From JALORV01 sp963791235 (GTDB lineage: Bacteria; Pseudomonadota; Gammaproteobacteria; Burkholderiales; Burkholderiaceae_F): a stretch of 64,000 bases of DNA. The stretch is taken from NCBI GenBank assembly GCA_963791235.1, contig CAWBRW010000021.1, positions 158,519-222,518 on the forward strand. Direction: 5' to 3'. A program made the position numbers and the translations under genes. The notes below the pieces were generated by a model. It was not told where the DNA came from. It saw only the letters and a program-made list of their open reading frames with translations, and ran no database searches. Of the stretch, positions 44,414 through 53,150 are shown in pieces (within the stretch, counting starts at the first letter, position 1; every line of letters starts with the position of its first letter).

Positions 44414-44492
44414 CGAGGGGGCTGCCGGGGCCCCGGCGGAGCCGGGGGGCTTCGCATGGCCCGTTGGGCGGCGCGAAGCACCCGCCCCCTCG
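44414..44492 (+). other. Multibranch RNA/DNA fold between permease and ATPase genes
   Basis: An outer 9-bp stem (CGAGGGGGC 44414-44422 / GCCCCCTCG 44484-44492) encloses two perfect inner stems: CCCCGGC-gga-GCCGGGG (44431-44447) and GCTTCGC / GCGAAGC (44449-44479), the second topped by GCCC-gtt-GGGC. It ends 13 nt before the ATPase start, so it could control translation or act as a processing site. It may instead be a palindromic genomic repeat. Confidence 0.72.
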
Positions 44493-44505
44493 AGCACCCC
44501 CAGCC

Positions 44506-45549
44506 ATGAGTGAAGGTACTGGCGTGGCTTCACCCCAACCCCTGCTGCGCGTCGAGAACCTGAAGACGCACTTCCACACGCGCGACGGCGTCGTGCGCGC
44601 GGTCGACGGCGTCAGCTTCGACGTGATGCCGGGCGAGACGCTGGCGGTGGTCGGCGAATCCGGTTGTGGCAAGAGCGTGACAGCGATGTCGATCCTGCGC
44701 CTGCTGCCGATGCCGCCGGCGCGCATCGCCGACGGCCGCATCGAGTTCGATGGTCGCAACCTGCTCGACCTGACCGAACCCGCGATGCGCAAAGTGCGCG
44801 GCAACGCGATCTCGATGATCTTCCAGGAACCGATGACCTCGCTCAATCCGGTGCTGACCGTCGGCCGGCAGATCGCCGAGGCGCTGGTGCTGCATCGGGG
44901 CCTGACCGAGAAGGAGGCCATGGCGCGTGCGGTCGAGATGCTGAGCAGGGTGCACATCCCGGAAGCGGAACGACGCATCGGGCAGTACCCGCACGAACTC
45001 TCGGGCGGCATGCGCCAGCGAGTGATGATCGCGATGGCGCTGGCGTGCGGGCCGCGGCTGCTGATCGCCGACGAGCCGACGACGGCTCTCGACGTCACGA
45101 TCCAGGCGCAGATCCTCGAACTGATGCGCGAACTGCGCGACGACACCGGCGCGTCAATCATCCTGATCACGCACGACCTTGGCGTGGTGGCCGAGATCGC
45201 GCATCGCGTCGTCGTGATGTACGCCGGCCGCAAGGTCGAGGAAGCGCCGATCGAGGAACTGTTCGCAGCCCCGCGCCATCCGTACACGCGCGGGCTGCTC
45301 GGTTCGATGCCGCACCTCGGCGACTCGGTCAACGAGACCGGCAAGCGGCTGGTCGAAATTCCCGGCATGGTGCCGTCGCTGAAGGACCCCGCGCCTGGCT
45401 GCCTGTTTGCGCCGCGTTGCCCCAACGCCGGCGAGCGCTGCACTACCGAAGTGCCGCCACTCGAACTGCACACGGCGCGCCACTGGGCTGCGTGCTGGCA
45501 TCCGGTGGCCGCGCCGCGGTCGGCACGCGCCGCAGAGGTGAACGCATGA
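44506..45549 (+). CDS. Peptide ABC transporter ATPase (DppD/OppD-like)
   Basis: 347 residues from ATG 44506. Walker A GESGCGKS, Q-loop FQEPMTSLNPV, signature LSGGMRQR, Walker B LLIADEPTTALD and switch His in ITHDLGVV are all present. The C-terminal oligopeptide-transporter extension with cysteines (PGCLFAPRCPNAGERC) marks the OppD/DppD type. One of the two ATPases of the importer. Its end overlaps the next gene by 4 nt (ATGA). Confidence 0.95.
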   Translation: MSEGTGVASPQPLLRVENLKTHFHTRDGVVRAVDGVSFDVMPGETLAVVGESGCGKSVTAMSILRLLPMPPARIADGRIEFDGRNLLDLTEPAMRKVRGNAISMIFQEPMTSLNPVLTVGRQIAEALVLHRGLTEKEAMARAVEMLSRVHIPEAERRIGQYPHELSGGMRQRVMIAMALACGPRLLIADEPTTALDVTIQAQILELMRELRDDTGASIILITHDLGVVAEIAHRVVVMYAGRKVEEAPIEELFAAPRHPYTRGLLGSMPHLGDSVNETGKRLVEIPGMVPSLKDPAPGCLFAPRCPNAGERCTTEVPPLELHTARHWAACWHPVAAPRSARAAEVNA

Positions 45550-46565
45550 ACGGCACTCTGGCGCCGGGCGGCGAAGTGCTGCTCGAAGTGCGCGATCTGA
45601 CCAAGCACTTCCCGACCAAGGTCGGACTGTTCGGCGGGATCGGCGCCAAGGTGCACGCGGTGGACGGCGTCAGCTTCTCGATCGCCAGCGGCGAGACCCT
45701 GGGACTGGTCGGCGAATCGGGCTGCGGCAAGTCGACCACCGGCAAGCTGATCCTGCGACTGCAGGAACCGACCTCCGGCGAAATCCTCTGGCGCGGCCGG
45801 CACATCGAGAAGCTCTCGGCCTCCGAGATGCGTCCGGTGCGGCGCGAACTGCAGGCGGTGTTCCAGGACCCGTATTCGTCGCTCAATCCGCGCATCCGCG
45901 CTGCCGACATCGTGGCCGAGCCGCTGCGCAATTTCGAGGACATGTCGGCGGCTGTTGGGCGCGAACGCGTGGCTCAACTGTTCGAGCGCGTCGGACTGCG
46001 GCCCGACCAGATGGTCAAGTACCCGTTCGAGTTCTCGGGCGGCCAGCGGCAGCGGCTCGGCATCGCGCGGGCGCTGTCGGTGCAACCGAAACTGATCGTC
46101 TGCGACGAGCCGGTTTCCGCGCTCGACGTGTCGGTACAGGCGCAGGTGATCAACCTGCTGATGGACCTGCAGCGGGAGTTTCACCTGTCGTACCTGTTCG
46201 TCGCGCACGACCTCGCCGTCGTCGAGCACATCAGCCACCGGGTCGCCGTGATGTACCTCGGCAAGATCGTCGAGATTGCGCCCAAGAAGGCGATCTTCAC
46301 TCACCCACAGCACCCCTATACCGAGGCGCTGCTCGAGGCGGTCCCCGTGCCGGACCCGACGCGCCGCAAGCAGCGTCGCGTGCTGACCGGCGACGTGCCC
46401 AGCCCGATCAATCCGCCGTCCGGTTGCCGCTTCCACACGCGCTGCCCCTATGTCGAGGAGCGCTGCAAGGTCGTAGAGCCGCCCCTGCAGCAGGTCGCGA
46501 GCGGGCAGTGGGTCGCCTGCCACCTGCGGCAGCCCATGCCGACACGCGAGCAGGTGGTGGCATGA
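45546..46565 (+). CDS. Peptide ABC transporter ATPase (DppF/OppF-like)
   Basis: 339 residues. Walker A GESGCGKST, Q-loop FQDPYSSLNPR, signature FSGGQRQR, Walker B LIVCDEPVSALD, and VAHDLAVVEH. A C-terminal GCRFHTRCPYVEERC gives the cysteines of the OppF/DppF type. Starts within the preceding stop (ATGA) and ends in another ATGA overlap with the ammonia-lyase gene, tying transport to catabolism in one transcript. Confidence 0.95.
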   Translation: MNGTLAPGGEVLLEVRDLTKHFPTKVGLFGGIGAKVHAVDGVSFSIASGETLGLVGESGCGKSTTGKLILRLQEPTSGEILWRGRHIEKLSASEMRPVRRELQAVFQDPYSSLNPRIRAADIVAEPLRNFEDMSAAVGRERVAQLFERVGLRPDQMVKYPFEFSGGQRQRLGIARALSVQPKLIVCDEPVSALDVSVQAQVINLLMDLQREFHLSYLFVAHDLAVVEHISHRVAVMYLGKIVEIAPKKAIFTHPQHPYTEALLEAVPVPDPTRRKQRRVLTGDVPSPINPPSGCRFHTRCPYVEERCKVVEPPLQQVASGQWVACHLRQPMPTREQVVA

Positions 46566-47779
46566 AGCACGAAGCGCGCGCCATTCGCAATCCGTCCGGC
46601 GTTCCGGCGGCGGAACACTACGGCGCCGAGCGCTCTACCGTGCTGAGCCACTCGGGGTTCAGCGCCGCGTTGGCGGAGATATCAAGCTGGCCGGGCTACG
46701 CACCCACTCCGCTGGTCGCGCTGCCTGCGCTGGCACGCTCGCTGGGCGTCGGCGGGATCCAGTACAAGGACGAGCGCGGCCGCTTCGGCCTGCGCAGCTT
46801 CAAGGCGCTCGGCGGCGCCTATGCGGTCGCGAACGTTCTGCGCAGGAAGGTGGCCGTGGCCACCGGAAGGGACGACATCGGTTCGCGCGCGCTGCTGTCC
46901 GGCGACTTCAAGGACATTATCGGTAGCGCGACCGTCACGTGCGCAACCGACGGCAATCATGGCCGCTCGGTCGCGTGGGGCGCGCAACTCTTTGGTTGTC
47001 GTTGCGTCATCTTCGTGCACGAGCACGTAAGCCAGGGACGGCGCGACGCGATTGCGCACTACGGCGCCGAGGTGCGCGAGGTCAAGGGCAACTACGACGA
47101 CGCGGTGCGACACGCTGCGGCCACCGCGGCCGCCAACGACTGGACCGTCGTGTCGGACACCTCCTATCCCGGCTATCGCGAAATTCCGCTCGACGTGATG
47201 CACGGCTATGGCGTGATGGCGGCGGAGATGGCCGAGGAGCTCGGCGACGAGCCGCCGACGCATGTGTTCGCGCAGGCCGGCGTGGGCGCGCTGGCAGCGG
47301 CGATCTGCGCCAGCTTCTGGTTGCACTGGGGTGCGCGGCGACCGTCGTTCATCGTGGTGGAGCCCACCCGTGCGGACTGCGTGTACCAGAGCCTTGCTGC
47401 CGGCCACCCGGTAGTCGTCGGCGGCTCGCTCGAAACGGTGATGGCCGGCCTCGCCTGCGGCGAAGTGTCGGAACTCGCGTGGGAGATCCTGCACGGCGGT
47501 GCCAACGCGGCAGTCGCCGTCGACGACGCCTATGCGCTCGACGCGATGCGCACCCTCGCATTCCCGGCCACCGGCGAGCCGGCCATCGTTGCCGGAGAAA
47601 CCGGTGGCACGGGGCTGGCTGCGCTGCTGGCCGCGCGTGACTATCCTGACATCCGGGCCACGCTGCAGCTCGACGAAGCCTCGAAAGTGCTGCTGCTGGG
47701 CAGCGAAGGCGATACCGACGCGCGGATCTACCTTGAGGTGATCGGGCGCACGGCCGAGGAGGTGCTCAATGAAAGCTGA
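46562..47779 (+). CDS. dpaL: Diaminopropionate ammonia-lyase
   Basis: 405 residues of the tryptophan-synthase-beta fold (type II PLP enzymes). The PLP lysine is Lys 81 in RSFKALGGAYA, TDGNHGRSVAWGA is the phosphate/ring loop, and AGETGGTGLAAL is the glycine-rich site. These closely match DpaL, which converts 2,3-diaminopropionate (either isomer) to pyruvate and two ammonia. Serine dehydratase-like activity is the alternative. Coupled by ATGA to the importer ATPase and overlapping the next gene by 11 nt. Beside M20 hydrolases in E. coli too (ygeX-ygeY). Confidence 0.9.
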   Translation: MKHEARAIRNPSGVPAAEHYGAERSTVLSHSGFSAALAEISSWPGYAPTPLVALPALARSLGVGGIQYKDERGRFGLRSFKALGGAYAVANVLRRKVAVATGRDDIGSRALLSGDFKDIIGSATVTCATDGNHGRSVAWGAQLFGCRCVIFVHEHVSQGRRDAIAHYGAEVREVKGNYDDAVRHAAATAAANDWTVVSDTSYPGYREIPLDVMHGYGVMAAEMAEELGDEPPTHVFAQAGVGALAAAICASFWLHWGARRPSFIVVEPTRADCVYQSLAAGHPVVVGGSLETVMAGLACGEVSELAWEILHGGANAAVAVDDAYALDAMRTLAFPATGEPAIVAGETGGTGLAALLAARDYPDIRATLQLDEASKVLLLGSEGDTDARIYLEVIGRTAEEVLNES

Positions 47780-49010
47780 ACAGTTGCGTATCAATCCCAA
47801 GCGGCTGATGGAGCGCCTGGATACCCTTGCCGCAATCGGCGCGACCGCGGATGGCAGCTGCTGCCGGCTCGCGCTGACCGACGAGGACAAGGCCGGCCGC
47901 GACCTGGTGGTCGGCTGGATGCGTGAGCTTGGGCTCGAGGTGCGCATCGACACGATCGGAAACATCTTCGGCTTGCGCCGAGGCGAGGAGAGTGTCGAGA
48001 CATGCGCCCCGGTCATGACGGGTTCGCACATCGACACCGTGCGCACCGGCGGTCGCTACGACGGCAACCTGGGCGTGCTCGGCGGGCTCGAGGTCGTCCA
48101 AACGCTGAACGATGCCGGGCTCACGACCCGTAGGCCGCTCGTCGTCGGCGCTTTCACAGACGAAGAGGGTGCGCGCTTCCACCCGGACATGGCGGGGTCG
48201 CTCGCCTACGTCGGCGGGATCCCGCTGGAGGAGCTGTACGCCACGCGCGGCATCGACGGCAAGGTGTTCAAGGACGAATTGATCCGGATCGGCTACCTCG
48301 GCGATGCGTCGGTGCCGCTGTACCGGCCGCACGCGTACGTCGAGCTTCACATCGAGCAGGGCCCGGTGCTCGACCTCGAGGGCATCACTATCGGCGCCGT
48401 CGAGGACCTGCAGGGCATTTCGTGGACCGAGGTGCTGATCACCGGCCAGTCGAACCACGCGGGTACGACGCCGATGCGACTGCGGCACGACGCCGGTTAC
48501 TGTGCCGCCGCGATCGGAACGTTCGTGCGCCAACTGGTGAAGGAACTCGGTGGCAACCAGGTCGGCACCGTCGGGTCGATCACCCTGCACCCGAACCTGA
48601 CCAACGTCATCGCGGCGCGCGCGCGCGTGACAGTGGATCTGCGCAACACCGACGACGCGGTGCTGATCCAGTCGGAGCAGAGGCTGGCGGTGTTCCTGCA
48701 GCAGCTCGAGCGCGACGAAGGCGTGAAGATCGAAACGCATTCGCTGGCGCGCTTTGCCCCGGTGCTCTTCGACAAGGGAATCGCCGCGCTGATCGCACGC
48801 ACCGCGCAGCGGCTCGGGCACTCGTGTCGCCCGATGACCTCGGGCGCCGGGCACGACGCGCAGATGCTCGCGCGCATCTGCCCGACGGCGATGATCTTCG
48901 TGCCGTCGGTCAGGGGCATCAGCCACAACCCCGCTGAGCACACGGCGCCGGAGCACCTGGCCGCGGGCGCCGACGTGCTGCTGCACACGCTGCTCGAACT
49001 GACGGCCTGA
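47769..49010 (+). CDS. M20-family N-carbamoyl-L-amino-acid / ureido hydrolase
   Basis: 413 residues of the Zn-dependent hydantoinase/carbamoylase group. Metal ligands: GSHIDTV (His, Asp), DEEGARF (Glu), VELHIEQGP (His), and the C-terminal GAGHDAQML and SHNPAEHT. TGQSNHAGTTPMRLRHDA holds the dimer-domain substrate residues. Members hydrolyse N-carbamoyl-L-amino acids, beta-ureidopropionate or allantoate; the exact substrate is not decidable from sequence. Overlaps dpaL by 11 nt, so translationally coupled. Confidence 0.92.
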   Translation: MKAEQLRINPKRLMERLDTLAAIGATADGSCCRLALTDEDKAGRDLVVGWMRELGLEVRIDTIGNIFGLRRGEESVETCAPVMTGSHIDTVRTGGRYDGNLGVLGGLEVVQTLNDAGLTTRRPLVVGAFTDEEGARFHPDMAGSLAYVGGIPLEELYATRGIDGKVFKDELIRIGYLGDASVPLYRPHAYVELHIEQGPVLDLEGITIGAVEDLQGISWTEVLITGQSNHAGTTPMRLRHDAGYCAAAIGTFVRQLVKELGGNQVGTVGSITLHPNLTNVIAARARVTVDLRNTDDAVLIQSEQRLAVFLQQLERDEGVKIETHSLARFAPVLFDKGIAALIARTAQRLGHSCRPMTSGAGHDAQMLARICPTAMIFVPSVRGISHNPAEHTAPEHLAAGADVLLHTLLELTA

Positions 49011-49024
49011 GCGCGGCCACGAGC

Positions 49025-49975
49025 ATGAACCGCATCGTCACCGTCGGCGCTGCCCAGCTCGGCCCCATCGCGCGCAGCGAGTCGCGCGCGCAGGTGGTCG
49101 AGCGGATGCTCGCGCTGATGCGCGCTGCGCGGGGCCACGGCTGCGATCTCGTTGTATTCCCGGAGCTGGCGCTGACCACGTTCTTCCCGCGCTGGTACTT
49201 CGAAGAGCAGTCGGAGGTCGACGCGTTCTTCGAACGCTCAATGCCTGGGCCGGAAACGCAGCCCTTGTTCGATGCCGCGCGCGAATTGCGCATCGGCTTC
49301 TACCTCGGCTACGCCGAGCTGAGCGAGGAGGGCGGCCGCACGCGCCGCTTCAACACCTCGGTCCTGGTCGACAAGCAGGGCCGCGTCATTTCCAAATACC
49401 GCAAGATCCACCTGCCGGGGCACGCCGAGCACGAGCCGTGGCGCAGCTTCCAGCATCTGGAGAAGCGCTACTTCGAGGTCGGCAACCTGAGCTGGCCGGT
49501 GGTGCGGTGGGCTTTCGGCGACACGGCCAACGGGCTCTTCGGCATGGCGATCTGCAACGACCGCAGATGGCCGGAAACCTACCGCGTGATGGGACTGCAG
49601 GGCGTGGAGATGGTGCTCCTGGGTTACAACACGCCGGTGCACAACCCGCCCGCGCCGGAGCACGACGCGCTGTCGCACTTCCACAATGAGCTCGTCATGC
49701 AGTCGGGCGCCTACCAGAACGGAACCTGGGTCGTCGGCGTGGCCAAGGCGGGCAACGAAGAGGGCGTTGAGCAGATCGGCAACTCGATCATCGTCGCGCC
49801 GAGCGGGGAGATCGTCGCGGCCTGCACGACCACGGGTGACGAACTGGCGATCGCGCGGTGCGATCTGGACCTGTGTAATTCGTACAAGACCACGACGTTC
49901 AACTTCGCTCGGCATCGCGAACCCGACCAGTACCGTCTGATCGTCGAGCGCAAGGGCGCCGTCGCTCCGGACTGA
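49025..49975 (+). CDS. Nitrilase-superfamily N-carbamoyl-D-amino-acid hydrolase
   Basis: 316 residues. The catalytic triad is Glu 47 (VFPELALTTFF), Lys 127 (KYRKIHLPG) and Cys 177 (MAICNDRRWPE). The flanking sequence (HAEHEPWRSFQHLEKRYFE, split; QSGAYQNGTWVVGVAKAG) matches D-carbamoylases. It releases ammonia and CO2 from N-carbamoyl-D-amino acids. Last gene of the operon, 14 nt after the M20 hydrolase. Having L- and D-type carbamoylases side by side without a hydantoinase is unusual. Confidence 0.9.
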   Translation: MNRIVTVGAAQLGPIARSESRAQVVERMLALMRAARGHGCDLVVFPELALTTFFPRWYFEEQSEVDAFFERSMPGPETQPLFDAARELRIGFYLGYAELSEEGGRTRRFNTSVLVDKQGRVISKYRKIHLPGHAEHEPWRSFQHLEKRYFEVGNLSWPVVRWAFGDTANGLFGMAICNDRRWPETYRVMGLQGVEMVLLGYNTPVHNPPAPEHDALSHFHNELVMQSGAYQNGTWVVGVAKAGNEEGVEQIGNSIIVAPSGEIVAACTTTGDELAIARCDLDLCNSYKTTTFNFARHREPDQYRLIVERKGAVAPD

Positions 49976-50060
49976 ACCGGATGACAGCGCGCGCCGATGG
50001 CGGCAGCAGCCCGGGAGCGCGACCGCGTGCCGCCGACTTCATCCGGCGGCACGCGTGTCC

Positions 50061-51932
50061 TCACTTGATGGGCGGCGGTTCTTTCCGCTCGCGCCCGAAG
50101 AGGACGTAGTAGGGGTCGAATCGATGTCCAGCGCCGGTGCTGGTGTCGATGGTCACATAGCCGAAGCCGGCGAACATCTGTGACTCCGGCGCCGCCCGGC
50201 GCACCGTCACATAGTCGCCCCACCGTGTATGGGTCCAGGTGCTGCCGTCGCGGTACCACACGACGTAGTCGCCCATGAAGCCGACCGCACTGTTGGCGTG
50301 CGGGCTGCTGGCACTGCCGTCGCGACCGCCCCAGCCGAGGGCGATGCCGACCTCGTTGTCGGAGTTGGTGGCAAGGCTGGGATAGCCGAAAGCGAGATCC
50401 GGATTCCAGACCTGCATCTGCTCGATCACCGTCCAGCCGGCAATGTTGACCTTGACGATCTGGACATGGGGGTGGGGGAAGTTGAATCCGCCCGAGCCGC
50501 CGTCACCGTTGCTGGCGGTCCAGCCGAGCCACAGTTCGTTCAGGCGCCGGGTGATGCCGATCACGGCGTTGTTCGGAAAGCCCCAGCCGAACCAGTTGTT
50601 GCCGTTCGGTCCGATTGAGCTGAGCGCGCCGTTGGGCCAGTTGCGAACCTCGATGTCGCGCCAGAAATAGGTGTTCGAGTCGTTGCGCCAACTGAAGACG
50701 CGCAGCGTGCTGTTGTCGACATGGCCCGCCCAGAACACCTCGTTACCGGTGTTCTGCGACGCGCCGCTGCCCCAGGCGACAGCGCTGTCGGCAGGGGTCG
50801 TGAAGCGGAAGTTGATCGTGCCCGCCGCCGCGATCTCGGCAAGGTTGAATCGCACCACGACAAGGCCGTTGTCGGCGATCCCGTCGGCGGTCGTGTCGAG
50901 GACATCGAAGGTGAAATAGACCTCGCCATCGCCTAGCGACATCGACGGATAGTCCATCCAGTCGGTGCCGATGCCGAAGCTGGCCGAGGTCAGGTCCCAG
51001 TAGGTCCAGGCGGTGCAGTTGCTGTCTATGACGTCCTGCGGGCTCGCCATCGCCAGGCGGTAGGCGTTCGCGCCGGTGCCGCCCGACTGGTATTGCAGCA
51101 GCCACAGGAAGCGGTCGATCTGCGGCGCGTATTGCAGCACCTGGTCGCAGCAGAAGCCGCCGGCGAGGGTGTTCGGGAAGATTGTCGTCGGGTCCAGCGT
51201 CGTAAACGTCGCGCCGCTGTCGGTCGAGTAGTCGATGTACCAGTTGCCACTCAGAAGCACGACCGTGCCGCCCTTGGCGCCGCTGATGTCGGCGGCGTTG
51301 GCGCTGGCATTCGCGACCGAGGAGTCATCGGTCCAGACCCTGAAATCGAGGCCGGAGCCGCCCGGGCCGCCCGACCCGGCCTTGCGCAGATCCGAGCCTT
51401 CGCTGCGGCGCAGGACGCCCCGGAACGGCCCGGTCGGCACTTTGCGCTGCGGGCGCGTGTTCGGCTGGCGGGCCGGATTGTCTTCGCGCCGCACCGGCGG
51501 GTAGGGCGCGTCCTTGACTCGCCGCGGCGGGACCTTGCCGGGCTTCGACTCGCCCGAGCCGTGCTCCAGCCGGTAACCGTCGGGGCAGGGAACATGCTTG
51601 CAGGGCGGCGGCCCGCCCTGGCAGTCGCCGAGATCGAAGCAGCGGTCGAAGCCGTACTTGCAGTCGAGAAGCTGGGCGAGGCCGGGATTGCCCGCGCGCG
51701 CCACCTCGACCTGATAGGCGAGCAGCTTCAGCAGGCAGCCCTGCAGTGCCGTCTGGCGGTGCAACTCGTTCTGGGCGTCGCAGGTCTGGCGCGCGACCTG
51801 CTCCAGCTGGCAGTTCGCGCGCTTCATCTCGGCCAGCACCCGGCCGAGCAGATCGGTCTGGTACGACATCTCCTCGAGCATGCGCTCGACCGTGCCGCCG
51901 GCGTCGTCGCGGCGGTCGTCCTTGATTTGCAT
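50061..51932 (-). CDS. Large protein of unknown function with propeller-like C-terminal region
   Basis: 623 residues from ATG 51932; no signal peptide. Residues about 10-80 look like a coiled coil with cysteines (MLEEMSYQTDLLGRVLAEMK, NCQLEQVARQTCDAQNELHR). Residues about 90-115 are cysteine-rich (CKYGFDRCFDLGDCQGG). A basic Pro/Arg linker (about 130-180) follows, then about 430 residues of Trp/Gly/Asn-rich beta repeats (FCCDQVLQYAPQIDRFLWLL, LWLGWTASNGDGGSGGFNF, SLATNSDNEVGIALGWGG), probably a beta-propeller. It follows a 69-residue membrane protein by 14 nt. I recognise no family. Confidence 0.65.
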   Translation of the reverse strand: MQIKDDRRDDAGGTVERMLEEMSYQTDLLGRVLAEMKRANCQLEQVARQTCDAQNELHRQTALQGCLLKLLAYQVEVARAGNPGLAQLLDCKYGFDRCFDLGDCQGGPPPCKHVPCPDGYRLEHGSGESKPGKVPPRRVKDAPYPPVRREDNPARQPNTRPQRKVPTGPFRGVLRRSEGSDLRKAGSGGPGGSGLDFRVWTDDSSVANASANAADISGAKGGTVVLLSGNWYIDYSTDSGATFTTLDPTTIFPNTLAGGFCCDQVLQYAPQIDRFLWLLQYQSGGTGANAYRLAMASPQDVIDSNCTAWTYWDLTSASFGIGTDWMDYPSMSLGDGEVYFTFDVLDTTADGIADNGLVVVRFNLAEIAAAGTINFRFTTPADSAVAWGSGASQNTGNEVFWAGHVDNSTLRVFSWRNDSNTYFWRDIEVRNWPNGALSSIGPNGNNWFGWGFPNNAVIGITRRLNELWLGWTASNGDGGSGGFNFPHPHVQIVKVNIAGWTVIEQMQVWNPDLAFGYPSLATNSDNEVGIALGWGGRDGSASSPHANSAVGFMGDYVVWYRDGSTWTHTRWGDYVTVRRAAPESQMFAGFGYVTIDTSTGAGHRFDPYYVLFGRERKEPPPIK

Positions 51933-51946
51933 GACGGGATCTTCGG

Positions 51947-52156
51947 TCACTGCGGGAAGCGCTGCGGCGACCGACGCCCGGTCAGCAGGTGCACCACGCC
52001 GTCGAGCACGAACCAGGTGGCGAGGAATGCCGCGCACTCCAGCGTGAAGCTGTGGAACTTGTAGAACAACTCGGCGATCACGAAGGCGACCAGAAACACC
52101 GGCAGCTGGCGCTTGAACAGCTCGCCGGTCGAGATGCTTGTGAGCAGACGGAACAT
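51947..52156 (-). CDS. Small membrane protein
   Basis: 69 residues from ATG 52156, chosen because GAGGAGATTT lies upstream. It has a hydrophobic N-terminal helix (RQLPVFLVAFVIAELFY) and a second (CAAFLATWFVLDGVVHLL). Stop is 14 nt before the large propeller-like gene, so the two are probably co-transcribed; this one may anchor its partner. No family recognised. Confidence 0.65.
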   Translation of the reverse strand: MFRLLTSISTGELFKRQLPVFLVAFVIAELFYKFHSFTLECAAFLATWFVLDGVVHLLTGRRSPQRFPQ

Positions 52157-52341
52157 CAGGAAATCTCCTCTGAAGGAATGGCTGGCGCAGGAGTCCAGGA
52201 CCGGCTCCGCGCTGCGCCAATACAGGCACAGTGAAGGGAGAGCATCGTGGGAGTTATCAGTTGCGGCAGCAATAGCGTCTTCTGGACGCCGCTCAGTTTC
52301 CTCACGTCTTGAGGACCCGCCGGACATGAGCAGGATCCGCG

Positions 52342-53031
52342 CTACTGCTTGGGCCGACGTGCGATGCCGAGTCCCAGAAGGCCGAAAGCGAGCAGCGCGA
52401 GACCGGCGGGTTCGGGGATCGATCTGAGGGCGACGTTATCGATATAGGCCAATGCGCTTGCCTCGTCACCCAGCAGCAGTCGGATCTCCGGATGGAAGAC
52501 ATTCGTCATCAACAACGCCCAGGAGACCGCGCCGCCGGTTTCGTCGACCCAGCCGTTGGCTGCAGCTTCAGCATCCGACCAAGTCGAGTCGAACGTCACA
52601 GAGTAACTTTGCCAGCTGTTGGGGAAGACGTTCTCTACGTCGAGATGCCAGCCGTTGAAGGTGCCGTCTTGATAGCGAAAGCGGAGCCAGGTGTCGACGT
52701 AGTTGCCCGCGCCGTAGAACACGTCGAACGAAAACGTCCAGGAGGGCGCGCCGGTGTAGTCACCCGAGACTTGCGGCAGGTTGGTGGTCGCGCCGATGTC
52801 GAAGATGGGCGGGGTGAGGTCGCGGCGTACGGCAAGCGAGCCCGCAGGGTTGCCAAAACCAGCATCGCGAACCAAGACGCTCGATGCCGTGCTCTGAATC
52901 CAGCCGTTGGTGTCGCCGGCAGTCCAGTCTTCGCTATAGGCCGTCGCAGCGACAGCGGATCGAGCGACGAGCGCGATGATGATGACCAAGACTGGCGCCA
53001 CACAAGAACCGAGCTGCCGAGAGCGACACAT
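52342..53031 (-). CDS. PEP-CTERM sorted exported protein
   Basis: 229 residues from ATG 53031, with AAGGAGGTG 7 nt upstream. Signal peptide (VAPVLVIIIALVARSAVA-AT). The mature beta-rich body (YSEDWTAGDTNGWIQ, SWTFSFDVFYGAGNYVDTWLRF, split) resembles a jelly-roll carbohydrate-binding or laminin-G-like fold. The C-terminus is a textbook PEP-CTERM: IPEPAGLALLAFGLLGLGIARR, with PEP, a membrane helix and arginines (split here). It would be sorted by an exosortase, which is not in this window, to the envelope or exopolysaccharide. Confidence 0.9.
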   Translation of the reverse strand: MCRSRQLGSCVAPVLVIIIALVARSAVAATAYSEDWTAGDTNGWIQSTASSVLVRDAGFGNPAGSLAVRRDLTPPIFDIGATTNLPQVSGDYTGAPSWTFSFDVFYGAGNYVDTWLRFRYQDGTFNGWHLDVENVFPNSWQSYSVTFDSTWSDAEAAANGWVDETGGAVSWALLMTNVFHPEIRLLLGDEASALAYIDNVALRSIPEPAGLALLAFGLLGLGIARRPKQ

Positions 53032-53150
53032 GGCGACGCACCTCCTTATGTGACGCGGGTTCATGCGGAATGCAGCTTCGAAAGCCTACGGTCATCCGCG
53101 TTGTCGATCAATCACATCTGTGCGTGAATACCTGGCGTGCAGACTCCATT

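Noticed and set aside
44400..46523. A 707-codon leftward ORF across the ATPase genes
   Set aside because: It is an antisense shadow of two unmistakable ABC ATPase genes; it shows Arg/Ala/Gly-rich composition and no domain.
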